DNA from: JBBDMC01 sp963826055
GTDB lineage: Bacteria > Pseudomonadota > Alphaproteobacteria > Rhizobiales > Kaistiaceae
DNA: 64,000 nt
Assembly: GCA_963826055.1 (NCBI GenBank)
Contig: CAWGVO010000002.1
Coordinates: 62,001-126,000, forward strand
Direction: 5' to 3'
Shown: piece after piece, positions 15,493 through 23,466 of the stretch
Layout: each line of letters starts with the position of its first letter
Position numbering within the stretch: position 1 is the first letter of the stretch
Notes under the pieces: model-generated
Database searches by the model: none
What the model saw: the letters and a program-made list of their open reading frames with translations, nothing else
Told to the model about the DNA's origin: nothing
Position numbers and translations under genes: made by a program

Positions 15493-16281
15493 ATGAGTGC
15501 CGACTTCGAAATAATCCAACATGACCTTGCAGCAGCCACGATGAAGCGTCTCAACACCCGGCAGCGCAATCAGTTCGTCGGGTGCATGCATGCACACAAT
15601 GAACTCGTCGTGATGAACCGGCTCCTCATGTTCAGCCTCAATGATGTCGGCGAAGGCGAGCTACACGATGCGGCCCACGGAGTGCAGATGTGGTGCGTGT
15701 TGCAGGTGCTTGTCGGCAAGCTCTACGAGACCTGGAACATGCTCAAGGAGCGGTTCCTGAAGGCGCAACCGGAAGATTCGGCCCTACAGGCGTTGAGCGC
15801 GCAGCAGCGCCAAAGCTTGGAGTGGCTGAAGACCTACTTTGGCGAGGTTTCACAGAAGACCAACGCCTTGCGGACCATCCGGGATAAGACTGCGTTTCAC
15901 TACGACAAGCTCAATCTGGCGCAGGCCATGGAGCAAACCGGGAAGGAGGCGCACCGGGTATATTTGGCCCAATATCCCGCGAACTCGCTCTACTACGCGG
16001 GTTCGGCCTTCGTGTTCGAGACGGTGTTCGCCATGATTGCCGATCAGGCCGCTGATACAACCAAGATGACCTTAATGGAGCGTATGCGCGAAGGCGTGAA
16101 GATCGCCCTCGATGACGTGAACGACGTCAACATCCACATGCACGCGCTGCTCTACGGGCTTCTTTACGGCTTTCTCAAGCCTTCGCTGGATGCTGAGCAG
16201 CACCAGGTGCGTGTCGAAGTCAAGGACGCTCCGAAATCCACGCAGGTCGCGTTGCCCATGTTCTTGGACATAGGCGAGTAG
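15493..16281 (+). CDS. Hypothetical helical protein bracketed by repeats
   Basis: A 262-residue soluble protein, predicted mostly helical, rich in Met, Gln, Leu and His. It begins MSADFEIIQHDLAAATMKRL and contains FVGCMHAHNELVVMNRLLMF, RTIRDKTAFHYDKLN (an HEPN-like R-x4-6-H spacing, weak) and YYAGSAFVFETVFAMIADQA. I do not recognise the family. AGGGAGG lies 11-12 bases before the ATG at 15493; an in-frame ATG at 15463 is an alternative. The composition is less GC-rich than the core genes, and repeat units flank it on both sides (to 15365 and from 16295), so it was probably acquired or moved with them. Confidence 0.65.
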   Translation: MSADFEIIQHDLAAATMKRLNTRQRNQFVGCMHAHNELVVMNRLLMFSLNDVGEGELHDAAHGVQMWCVLQVLVGKLYETWNMLKERFLKAQPEDSALQALSAQQRQSLEWLKTYFGEVSQKTNALRTIRDKTAFHYDKLNLAQAMEQTGKEAHRVYLAQYPANSLYYAGSAFVFETVFAMIADQAADTTKMTLMERMREGVKIALDDVNDVNIHMHALLYGLLYGFLKPSLDAEQHQVRVEVKDAPKSTQVALPMFLDIGE

Positions 16282-16294
16282 AAAGCGAGCAAGC

Positions 16295-16443
16295 GTAGCC
16301 CGGATGGAGCGCAGCGTAATCCGGGTTTGCTCCCCTCGCGGTACAGGGCCTCACCCCTCGCAGAACGAGAACCCCCTCTCCCCTCGTGGGAGAGGGCTTC
16401 GCGCCTTAGAAGCGGAGCGACTTAGGCGCGAAGGGTGAGGGGG
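16295..16443 (+). repeat. Interspersed repeat, unit A copy 4
   Basis: The hairpin core GTAGCCCGGATGGAGC, then ATCCGGG, 14 bases after the stop of the gene at 15493. The tail matches copy 3 (gcagaacgagaac, CTCTCCCCTCGTGGGAGAGG, GCGCCTTAGAAGCGGAGCG). The rest of 16444-16568 shows no gene. Confidence 0.85.
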
Positions 16444-16568
16444 CGCCCTATGCTTTCGTTTCGCTATCGCCGAGCGCCGGCTCATCGACCACGGTGCGGT
16501 GGCACCGCCGGCCGGCGCGGGGGCTGGTCGACCGTGACCCCTCGGCGGAAAGCTGCTAACGTTTCGCC

Positions 16569-16787
16569 ATGACGAAAGCACTCAAAGATGCCATCGCTGC
16601 CGCGCAGCGGCTGCCGGAGGCCGATCAGGACAAGATCGGCCACGAGTTGCTGACCCATATCGGCAAGCTTCGCGCGCTTCGTGCCGATCTCGCCTCCGCG
16701 GCGCGCTCGCTTGACGAAGGTCGAGGCAGGGAACTCGACATTGAGCATGTAATCTCGCAAGCCCGCGAGCGTCATGGCAAGACCTAG
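16569..16787 (+). CDS. Antitoxin-like protein upstream of a ParE remnant
   Basis: A 72-residue protein, MTKALKDAIAAAQRLPEADQ, helical and charged. The phrase AAAQRLPEADQDKIGHELL is typical of short addiction-module antitoxins found before RelE/ParE toxins in alphaproteobacteria. The C-terminal half would wrap the toxin. It has no clear ribbon-helix-helix at its N-terminus, so the DNA-binding class is uncertain. Its end overlaps the start of the toxin frame (16774-16787), the standard layout for such pairs. With the toxin broken, it may now be an orphan. Confidence 0.7.
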   Translation: MTKALKDAIAAAQRLPEADQDKIGHELLTHIGKLRALRADLASAARSLDEGRGRELDIEHVISQARERHGKT

Positions 16788-17105
16788 GCGGGTCGTCTGG
16801 TCGCCGGAAGCGAGCAGGACCTCATCGACATTTGGGCGTATCTCGCCCATGAGGCCTCAACGCGGGTCGCTGACGAACAGCTTCGTTCGATCGACCGGGT
16901 CTGCGACATGCTCAGTGAAGCACCGATGGTCGGCCGCTCGCGCGAAGAGCTTTTGCCCGGTATTCGATCGATCGCCGCTCGGCCGTATGTGATTTTCTAC
17001 CGTGCGCCAGCGGCGACCATAGAAGTGCTGCACGTGGTGCACGGTAGCCGGGATATCGAGGCGATCTTCAGCGAATTCGAGGGTAGTCCTTGCCCCCGCC
17101 CTTCC
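16774..17105 (+). pseudogene. ParE/RelE-family toxin, frameshifted and missing its stop
   Basis: The frame starts MARPRRVVWSPEA and then breaks at about 16811. Inserting one base restores EQDLIDIWAYLAHEASTRVA and on through LRSIDRVCDMLSEAP, GRSREELLPGIRSI, PYVIFYRAP and IEVLHVVHGSRDIEAIF, which is a normal ParE toxin (a gyrase-poisoning mRNase-fold family). No in-frame stop follows the natural end; the frame runs into the ABC-F gene in the wrong phase. The first break could be a sequencing error, but the missing stop suggests true decay. It is paired with the antitoxin gene by a 14-base overlap. Confidence 0.75.
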
Positions 17106-17127
17106 CGCGCGGCACAAGACCGCCGCG

Positions 17128-19059
17128 ATGCTGCACATCAACGACCTCACCTACCGCATCGGCGCGCGGACGCTCATCGACCACGCCACCCTGGCGCTGC
17201 CGGCCGGCGCGCGGGCGGGGCTCGTCGGCCGCAACGGCGCCGGCAAGACCACCCTCTTCCACCTGATCGCCGGCGAGCTCGCGCCCGAGACCGGCGCGGT
17301 GTCGCTGCCGCGGAACGCCCGCGTCGGCCAGGTCGCCCAGGAGGCGCCCTCGGGCGACGAGCCGCTGATCGACGTCGTGCTCGCCGCCGACCGCGAGCGC
17401 GCCGCGCTGCTCGCCGAGGCCGAGCACGCGCAGGACGCCCACCGCATCGCCGAGGTCCACACCCGGCTCGCCGACATCGACGCCCATTCGGCCGAGGCGC
17501 GCGCCGCCGCGATCCTCGCCGGCCTCGGCTTCGACGCCGCCGCCCAGCGCGGCCCCGCCTCCGCCCTCTCCGGCGGCTGGCGCATGCGCGTCGCGCTCGC
17601 CGCCGCCCTCTTCGCCGCGCCCGACCTGCTGCTGCTCGACGAGCCCACCAACTACCTCGACCTCGAGGGCGTCGTGTGGCTGGAGAACTTTCTCGCGCGC
17701 TATCCCCATACCGTCCTCGTCATCAGCCACGACCGCGACCTCCTCAACGCGCTCGACCTCATCGTCCATCTCGACCACGGCAAGCTGACGCTCTATCGCG
17801 GCGGCTACGACTCCTTCGACCGCCAGCGGCGCGAGGCGCAGGCGCTGCAGGCGAAGCTCCTGAAGAAGCAGCAGGACCAGCGCCGCCACCTGCAGGCCTT
17901 CGTCGACCGCTTCCGCTACAAGGCGTCGAAGGCGCGCCAGGCGCAGTCGCGGGTGAAGATGCTGGCGCGGCTGGAGCCGATCGCGGCGCTCGCCGACGAG
18001 AGCGTCGTGCCGTTCCGCTTTCCCGAACCGGCGAAGCCCGCCGCGCCGCCGCTCGTCACCATGGAAAATGTCGCCGTCGGCTACACCCCCGGCGAGCCGG
18101 TCCTCAGCCGGCTTAGTTTGCGCATCGATGACGACGATCGCATCGCCCTTCTCGGCGCCAACGGCAACGGCAAGTCGACGCTGGCGAAGCTCATCGCCGG
18201 GCGGCTCAAGCCGGAGAGCGGCCGGCTCACCCGCTTCGATCGCATGTCGGTCGCCTACTTCGCCCAGCACCAGATCGACGAGCTCGAGCCGGCGAAGTCG
18301 GCTTACGATCACCTGCGCGTGCTGATGCCCGGCGCCGCCGAGGCGGACGTGCGGGCGCGCGCCGGCGGCTTCGGCTTTCCGCTGACGCGCATGAACACGC
18401 CGGCCGCCGATCTCTCCGGCGGCGAGAAGGCGCGCCTCCTTCTCGGCCTCGCCACCTTCGGCGGGCCGAACCTGATGATCCTCGATGAGCCGACGAACCA
18501 TCTCGACATCGACGCGCGCGAGGCCCTCGTCGTCGCGCTCGCCGAGTACTCCGGCGCCGTCATCCTCATCAGTCACGACCGGCACCTGGTCGAGACCTCC
18601 GCCGACCGTCTGTGGGTCGTCGCCGGGGGGACCGTGCGGCCGTGGGAGGGCGACATGGACGACTATCGCCGCGCGGTTCTCGGGATTGGCCCCGCAGGTG
18701 GTCCTCGGTCTCCAGCAGACGCAGGCATCGCGGAAAACAGCGATCGCAACGCGGATCGCACCGGTGGAAAAACACCGGAAAACACCGCCCGCGCCCGTCG
18801 CCGCGACGATGCGGCGCGCCGGGCGGAGACCGCGCCGATCCGCCGAAAGATCAAGGCGAGCGAGGCGTTGATGGACAAGCTTCGCAAGGAGATCAAGCAA
18901 CTGGACGCAAGGCTTTCAGATTCAAGCCTTTACGGCCGCGATCCGGCCGCCGCGGCCGGCCTCGCCAAGGCCCGTTCCGACGCCGTCCGGGCGCTCTCCG
19001 AGGCCGAGGAATCGTGGCTTGCGGCAAGTGCCGAGCTGGAGGCGGCCGGGTCCGGCTAA
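17128..19059 (+). CDS. ABC-F family ATPase
   Basis: A 643-residue soluble protein with two ATP-binding cassettes and no membrane domain. The first cassette has Walker A GRNGAGKTT near residue 35, signature LSGGWRMR near 148 and Walker B LLLLDEPTN. The second has GANGNGKST near 346, LSGGEKARLLL near 432 and MILDEPTNHLD. The two are joined by a basic linker (about 230-290, the P-site tRNA interaction motif region). ABC-F proteins of the Uup/YheS type act on the ribosome in translation rescue or antibiotic protection. A charged coiled-coil tail lies at about 555-640. The gene is convergent with holC, 5 bp apart. Confidence 0.92.
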   Translation: MLHINDLTYRIGARTLIDHATLALPAGARAGLVGRNGAGKTTLFHLIAGELAPETGAVSLPRNARVGQVAQEAPSGDEPLIDVVLAADRERAALLAEAEHAQDAHRIAEVHTRLADIDAHSAEARAAAILAGLGFDAAAQRGPASALSGGWRMRVALAAALFAAPDLLLLDEPTNYLDLEGVVWLENFLARYPHTVLVISHDRDLLNALDLIVHLDHGKLTLYRGGYDSFDRQRREAQALQAKLLKKQQDQRRHLQAFVDRFRYKASKARQAQSRVKMLARLEPIAALADESVVPFRFPEPAKPAAPPLVTMENVAVGYTPGEPVLSRLSLRIDDDDRIALLGANGNGKSTLAKLIAGRLKPESGRLTRFDRMSVAYFAQHQIDELEPAKSAYDHLRVLMPGAAEADVRARAGGFGFPLTRMNTPAADLSGGEKARLLLGLATFGGPNLMILDEPTNHLDIDAREALVVALAEYSGAVILISHDRHLVETSADRLWVVAGGTVRPWEGDMDDYRRAVLGIGPAGGPRSPADAGIAENSDRNADRTGGKTPENTARARRRDDAARRAETAPIRRKIKASEALMDKLRKEIKQLDARLSDSSLYGRDPAAAAGLAKARSDAVRALSEAEESWLAASAELEAAGSG

Positions 19060-19063
19060 CCCC

Positions 19064-19523
19064 TTACGCCGCCTCGGCTTTCTTCTCCCAGCCGCCGCGC
19101 TCGTTCTGCTGCCAGTAGGTGGCGGCGTGGCCGGCGGCCTTCGCGGCCGTCCAGGATTCCCGTGCCTTTTCAACGGCTTCGTTGTCGTTGCCGTCGAAGA
19201 GCAGGACGACCCGCTGGTAATCGCTGAAATCCGCCATTTCGGCGCCATCGGCGAGGAAGCGCACGGTCGCGTCGGTTGGGGTTGTCCGTCCCCGTCGTCA
19301 GCCAGATCGGCTGCTCGCCGGCGTGCCCGTCCTTCGCCGTCCCGTGCGGCAGAAACCCCTCCTGCCGATACGTCCACAGGTGCGCGTCCAGCGCCGCGCA
19401 GCGTTCGTCGGAGCCGACCTGCACCACCGTACGCCATTGACGTTGCAGGCATTTTTCCAACAGCTCGGGCAGCACGCGCTCCAGCGGCTGACGCTGAAGG
19501 TGGTAGAAAAGCACCTCGGTCAT
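19064..19523 (-). pseudogene. holC: DNA polymerase III chi subunit, frameshifted
   Basis: Chi links the clamp loader to SSB in the replication machinery. The first part, MTEVLFYHLQRQPLERVLPE to WLTTGTDNPN, and the second, ATVRFLADGAEMADFSDYQR to the stop, together make a 152-residue HolC. They lie in different frames as given. Removing one G of the GG at 19274-19275 joins them as NPNDATVRF. The ATG overlaps the pepA stop (ATGA, 19520-19523), the usual pepA-holC coupling in proteobacteria. Chi is normally conserved, so a consensus error is more likely than loss, but a real mutation cannot be excluded. Confidence 0.85.
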
Positions 19524-21013
19524 CGCTCGTATTTGTCGGCAACCAGGCGGTCGAGCAGGCGCACACCCCAGCCGGAGGCCCACGAACGGTTGACGTCCGT
19601 CTGCGGCGACCCCATCGCCGTCCCCGCCACGTCGAGGTGCGCCCACGGCGTCCCCTTGACGAACCGCTTCAGAAACTGGGCCGCCGTGACGGCGCCCGCG
19701 TCCCGTCCGCCGGTATTCTTGACGTCGGCGAACCGGGAGTCGATCTGCTTGTCGTATTCCTTGCCGAGCGGCATGCGCCACACACGTTCGCCCGTCGCCT
19801 CGCCGGCGGTGGCGAGCGCGGCCGCGAGCGCGTCGTCGGTCGAGAACATGCCAGCGTAATGGTGGCCAAGGGCAACAATGATGGCTCCAGTCAAGGTCGC
19901 AAGATCGATCATGAACTTCGGCTTGAAGTGATCCTCGGCATAGGCGAGCGCGTCGGCGAGCACGAGCCGCCCTTCCGCGTCGGTGTTGATGATCTCGATG
20001 GTGCGACCGGTCATTGCCGTCACGATGTCGCCCGGCCGCTGCGCGGTGCCGCTCGGCATGTTCTCGACGATGCCAATGACCCCTACGGCGTTGACCTTCG
20101 CCTTGCGCGCCGCAAGCGCGTGCATCAGCCCGGTGACAGTTGCGGCGCCGGCCATGTCGCCCTTCATGTCCTCCATGCTGCCTGCCGGCTTGATGGAGAT
20201 GCCGCCCGTATCGAAAACCACCCCTTTGCCGATGAAAGCCACCGGAGGTTCCTTGGCGCGGCCGCCGTTCCAGCGCATGACCACCAGCCGTGGCGGCCTC
20301 GCCGAACCCTGAGCCACGCCGAGTAGCGCACGCATGCCGAGCTTCTTCAGTTCCGGTTCGCCCAGGACCTCAACCTTGACCCCTAGCTTGGTCAGGGCCT
20401 TGGCGCGGTCGGCGAATTCAACCGGACCGAGAACATTTGCCGGCTCGTTGACGAGGTCGCGCGCCAAGAGAACGCCATCGGCGATCGCGGCCCGCGCGCC
20501 CCAGGCCCGGCGCGCGGCGGGAGGGTCGGCAGCTATGATGGTGATCTCGGCCGGCTCCTTGCGGGTGGGGCCGTTATCGCCCTTTACCGGACGGTAGTTG
20601 TCGAATCGGTAGGCGCGCAGTTTCATACCGAGCGCGAAGTCCGCGACGGCGTTCTTCGGTGCCCGCCGGCCATCCGGGCGCTCGAAAAGCACGTTCGCTG
20701 CCTTGGCGTTCCCGATGGCCGCCATGGCGACGCCTCCCAATCTCAGCCAATCACCCTCGCCCATCTCGGACGGGTTGCCGGTTCCGAGCAGCACCAGACG
20801 ATCGAGATCGGTTCCGGCGGGCGCCAACAACTCGAGGGTCGTACGCTCCTTGCCGTTGAAATCTGCCGCCGCGGCGGCGCGCCGGCACACCTCGTCAACC
20901 TTCAGGGCGCGCGCCTGCGGCCCAAGAACAAGGTCCTGGCCGACCAGGAGGATGACGGTGCCCGCGGGCTTCTTTCCGGGTGCGGCGAACGTGATATTGG
21001 CGAAATCGGTCAT
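19520..21013 (-). CDS. pepA: Leucyl aminopeptidase (M17)
   Basis: A 497-residue cytosolic dinuclear-metal aminopeptidase releasing N-terminal residues from peptides. The family signature NTDAEGRLVLADAL is present near residue 345. The metal and lysine ligands lie in FIGKGVVFDTGGISIKPAG and SMEDMKGDM. The N-terminal alpha/beta domain is about residues 1-170. I chose the ATG at 21013 (MTDFANITF), since upstream codons are intergenic. In some proteobacteria PepA also binds DNA, but nothing here shows that. It is upstream of and overlapping holC, and divergent from lptF, the standard order. Confidence 0.95.
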   Translation of the reverse strand: MTDFANITFAAPGKKPAGTVILLVGQDLVLGPQARALKVDEVCRRAAAAADFNGKERTTLELLAPAGTDLDRLVLLGTGNPSEMGEGDWLRLGGVAMAAIGNAKAANVLFERPDGRRAPKNAVADFALGMKLRAYRFDNYRPVKGDNGPTRKEPAEITIIAADPPAARRAWGARAAIADGVLLARDLVNEPANVLGPVEFADRAKALTKLGVKVEVLGEPELKKLGMRALLGVAQGSARPPRLVVMRWNGGRAKEPPVAFIGKGVVFDTGGISIKPAGSMEDMKGDMAGAATVTGLMHALAARKAKVNAVGVIGIVENMPSGTAQRPGDIVTAMTGRTIEIINTDAEGRLVLADALAYAEDHFKPKFMIDLATLTGAIIVALGHHYAGMFSTDDALAAALATAGEATGERVWRMPLGKEYDKQIDSRFADVKNTGGRDAGAVTAAQFLKRFVKGTPWAHLDVAGTAMGSPQTDVNRSWASGWGVRLLDRLVADKYER

Positions 21014-21110
21014 GAAAAGCCCAACTTGAGGGTGGATCCAGGGTCGGTCGCGGCGCACGATAACAGACCTGCCGGGCGGGGCCAGAGTCAACGTTGCATT
21101 GGGGCGGATG

Positions 21111-21138
21111 TTGCGCCCGGCATGGATCGCATCATAAT
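21111..21138 (+). promoter_or_regulatory. Putative lptF promoter
   Basis: A -35-like TTGCGC (21111-21116) and -10-like CATAAT (21133-21138), separated by 16 bases, lie 32 bases before the lptF ATG in the pepA/lptF divergent gap. The match to a housekeeping sigma promoter is moderate. Confidence 0.4.
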
Positions 21139-21170
21139 TCGCCGGCCTGGAGCCGGATCGCGAGGCGGAA

Positions 21171-22364
21171 ATGAAGTTGATCGAGCGCTACATCTTTCGC
21201 CGGATGGCAAGCGCGCTCGTGCTGATCTTCCTCGCGCTGGGGACGATGGTCTGGCTGGCGCTGGGCGTGCGCCAGTTCAATCTCGTGACCGCCAACGGGC
21301 AGAGCGTGTGGACGTTCCTGCACGTCGCGCTCCTCCTGGTGCCCATGCTGGTTACGATCGTGCTGCCGTTGGCGGCCTTGATCGCCGTCGTCTACACTCT
21401 CACGAGCCTCAACGGCGATTCGGAATTGGCGGTGATCAATGCCTGCGGCGCACCCCAGTTTGCCATCCTCAAGCCGGTACTTCTCATTGGGCTGATCACG
21501 GCGGTCGCGGTCGGCGCGATGAGCCTGCATTTCGCTCCGCTTGCGACCCGACTTGGCGAGTCGCTGGTGGCGACCGTGCGCGGCAGCGTCCTGTCCTCGA
21601 TCATCAATCCGGGTCAGTTCATGGCGCTTGGCGACGGCCTGGTGTTTCACATGCGCGGCCGCAATTCGGATGGATCACTCGATGGGATTTTTGTCGTTGA
21701 CGATCGCGATCCGACGCGCACGACCACCTATCTCGCCGACAAGGGAGCGGTTCTGGACAATCCGCTCGGCGTGTTTTTGGTCATGTCCAACGGCGTTATC
21801 CAGCAGCGCAACAAGATCGATCAGACCATCTCAATGATCGAGTTCAGTTCGTATGCCTTCGACCTTTCGAGCCTGACAAGCGGGAGCGGCCGCGAAGCGG
21901 TGGCGGTTTCCCCGAGGGAGCGATCTACCGCCTATCTGCTCCATCCCGACCCCGACGACCCGTACTTCCAGCAGCATCCCGAACAGCTTCGCAGCGAACT
22001 GCATGGCCGCCTCACGATGCCGCTCTATGGGTTGGCGTTCGTCCTGCTGCCGCTGCTGTTCATTGGCCAGGCCGATTCACCCCGCGAAAGTCGCGCCGCC
22101 AGCATCGCCATGCTGACGGTCCTCATCATGGCGGTAGGGGCCATCGGCGTGTTCCTGCCAACGTTTGCAATGACGAACGCCGCGTTGATTGTTCTGATGT
22201 ACCTGGTGCCCCTCGGTGTCGTCGCGATTTCGGTGCCGCTGGTCCTGGTCGGGGCGCAGGTGCGACCGCCCGAGCGCATCGTGGCACTTGGCGAGGCGTT
22301 GTCCGGCCGGGTCAGCGGGTTGTTGCGCCCGGACCAGCAGCCGTCGCCCGAAGGAAACAGTTGA
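21171..22364 (+). CDS. lptF: LPS export system permease LptF
   Basis: A 397-residue inner-membrane component of the LptB2FG transporter, which pulls lipopolysaccharide from the inner membrane towards the LptC/A/D bridge. Two groups of three membrane segments (about 13-32, 51-75 and 98-118; then 290-310, 320-340 and 350-375) flank a periplasmic beta-jellyroll-like domain (about 125-280). The start MKLIERYIFRRM is typical. Its ATPase LptB is not in the window. lptG follows 8 bp downstream, and lptD overlaps lptG, forming one LPS-assembly operon. Confidence 0.95.
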   Translation: MKLIERYIFRRMASALVLIFLALGTMVWLALGVRQFNLVTANGQSVWTFLHVALLLVPMLVTIVLPLAALIAVVYTLTSLNGDSELAVINACGAPQFAILKPVLLIGLITAVAVGAMSLHFAPLATRLGESLVATVRGSVLSSIINPGQFMALGDGLVFHMRGRNSDGSLDGIFVVDDRDPTRTTTYLADKGAVLDNPLGVFLVMSNGVIQQRNKIDQTISMIEFSSYAFDLSSLTSGSGREAVAVSPRERSTAYLLHPDPDDPYFQQHPEQLRSELHGRLTMPLYGLAFVLLPLLFIGQADSPRESRAASIAMLTVLIMAVGAIGVFLPTFAMTNAALIVLMYLVPLGVVAISVPLVLVGAQVRPPERIVALGEALSGRVSGLLRPDQQPSPEGNS

Positions 22365-22371
22365 TCGGTCA

Positions 22372-23466
22372 ATGATCGTAGGCCGAACCCTGTTTTTCTA
22401 TTTCGCGCGGCGCTTTGCCAAGATGGTGCTCGCCTTCTTTCTGCTGACGGTGGTGATCATCGCGCTCGCTACCTTCCTCGAATTCTTCAACCGCGCGTTC
22501 CAGATCGATGCGGCCGGCGTCAAGGTCGCGCTGTTGTCGTTGTTTCGCGTACCAAGCACCTCCGAAGACGCCCTTCCCTTCGTCGTCCTCTACGGCTCGA
22601 TGGCCGCGTTCGTCGTCGCCAATCGCCGGCTTGAGGTGGTGGTCGCCCGCGCGGCGGGCGTATCGGCCTGGCAGTTCCTCTTGCCGGCCTGCATCGTGGG
22701 ACTCTTGTTCGGCGTGTTCGCGACGACGGTCTACAATCCGTTCGCGGCGGCGCTGCTCACTCAATCCAACCTGCTCAGCGCACAGACCTTCGGTTCGGAG
22801 GAGAAGCCTCCGGTCGAATTGGGGGACGGACCGATCTGGGTGCGCCAATCGGCCGGTGGAGTGGAATCGATCGTCGGCGCGGAGAGGTCATACGACGGCG
22901 GTCTGGGACTGAGCGGCGTCACCGCGTACGTGTTCGACAGCGATGGCAGATTTCGAGAGAGGATCGATGCCCCTCGGGCCCGGTTCTCGCCGGGCGCGTG
23001 GCGCCTGGAAGATGCAACCGTAACGGCGCCAAGCAGCAATCCACAGTTGCATTCGGAGTACACTCTTCCGACGAATCTATCGCCAAACGAGGTCAAGCGG
23101 ACGTTCCTGAAACTCGGTTCAGTCTCCTTCTGGGCCCTGCCGGGTCTGGCCGCCGCGGCTCGGCGCGCCGGCGTGCCGGCCGATCGTTACGAGCTTCAAT
23201 TCAACGTATTGTTATCGCGACCAATTCTTCTCCTGGCCATGGTTCTCATCGCCGCCAACGTGTCCCTGAGATTCTCCCGTTCGCGCAACCTGGGGAGGAT
23301 GATTATCGCTGGCATGGCCGTAGGCTTCATGCTTTATGTTGTCATGAGAATTGCGCGGGATTTGGGGAGTGGTGGCATAATGCCGCCGCCGCTTGCGGCT
23401 TGGTTGCCAGCCATCGTGGCGACGTTGGTCGGCGCCACGGTGCTTCTGCATTTGGAGGACGGATGA
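22372..23466 (+). CDS. lptG: LPS export system permease LptG
   Basis: A 364-residue partner of LptF with the same layout: membrane segments near 13-36, 58-80 and 98-118, a periplasmic domain, then 275-360. The phrases LFFYFARRFAKMVLAFFLLT and FGRMxxAG-like NLGRMIIAGMAVGF fit LptG. I chose the ATG at 22372, since the longer frame upstream overlaps lptF in another phase and is shadow. The stop shares ATGA with the lptD start (23463-23466), so translation is coupled to the outer-membrane partner. Confidence 0.95.
   Translation: MIVGRTLFFYFARRFAKMVLAFFLLTVVIIALATFLEFFNRAFQIDAAGVKVALLSLFRVPSTSEDALPFVVLYGSMAAFVVANRRLEVVVARAAGVSAWQFLLPACIVGLLFGVFATTVYNPFAAALLTQSNLLSAQTFGSEEKPPVELGDGPIWVRQSAGGVESIVGAERSYDGGLGLSGVTAYVFDSDGRFRERIDAPRARFSPGAWRLEDATVTAPSSNPQLHSEYTLPTNLSPNEVKRTFLKLGSVSFWALPGLAAAARRAGVPADRYELQFNVLLSRPILLLAMVLIAANVSLRFSRSRNLGRMIIAGMAVGFMLYVVMRIARDLGSGGIMPPPLAAWLPAIVATLVGATVLLHLEDG

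Noticed and set aside
17068..18900. A 610-residue minus-strand frame over the ABC-F gene
   Set aside because: It is antisense to a clear two-cassette ATPase and has shadow-type composition (Val/Arg/Gly/Ala-rich).
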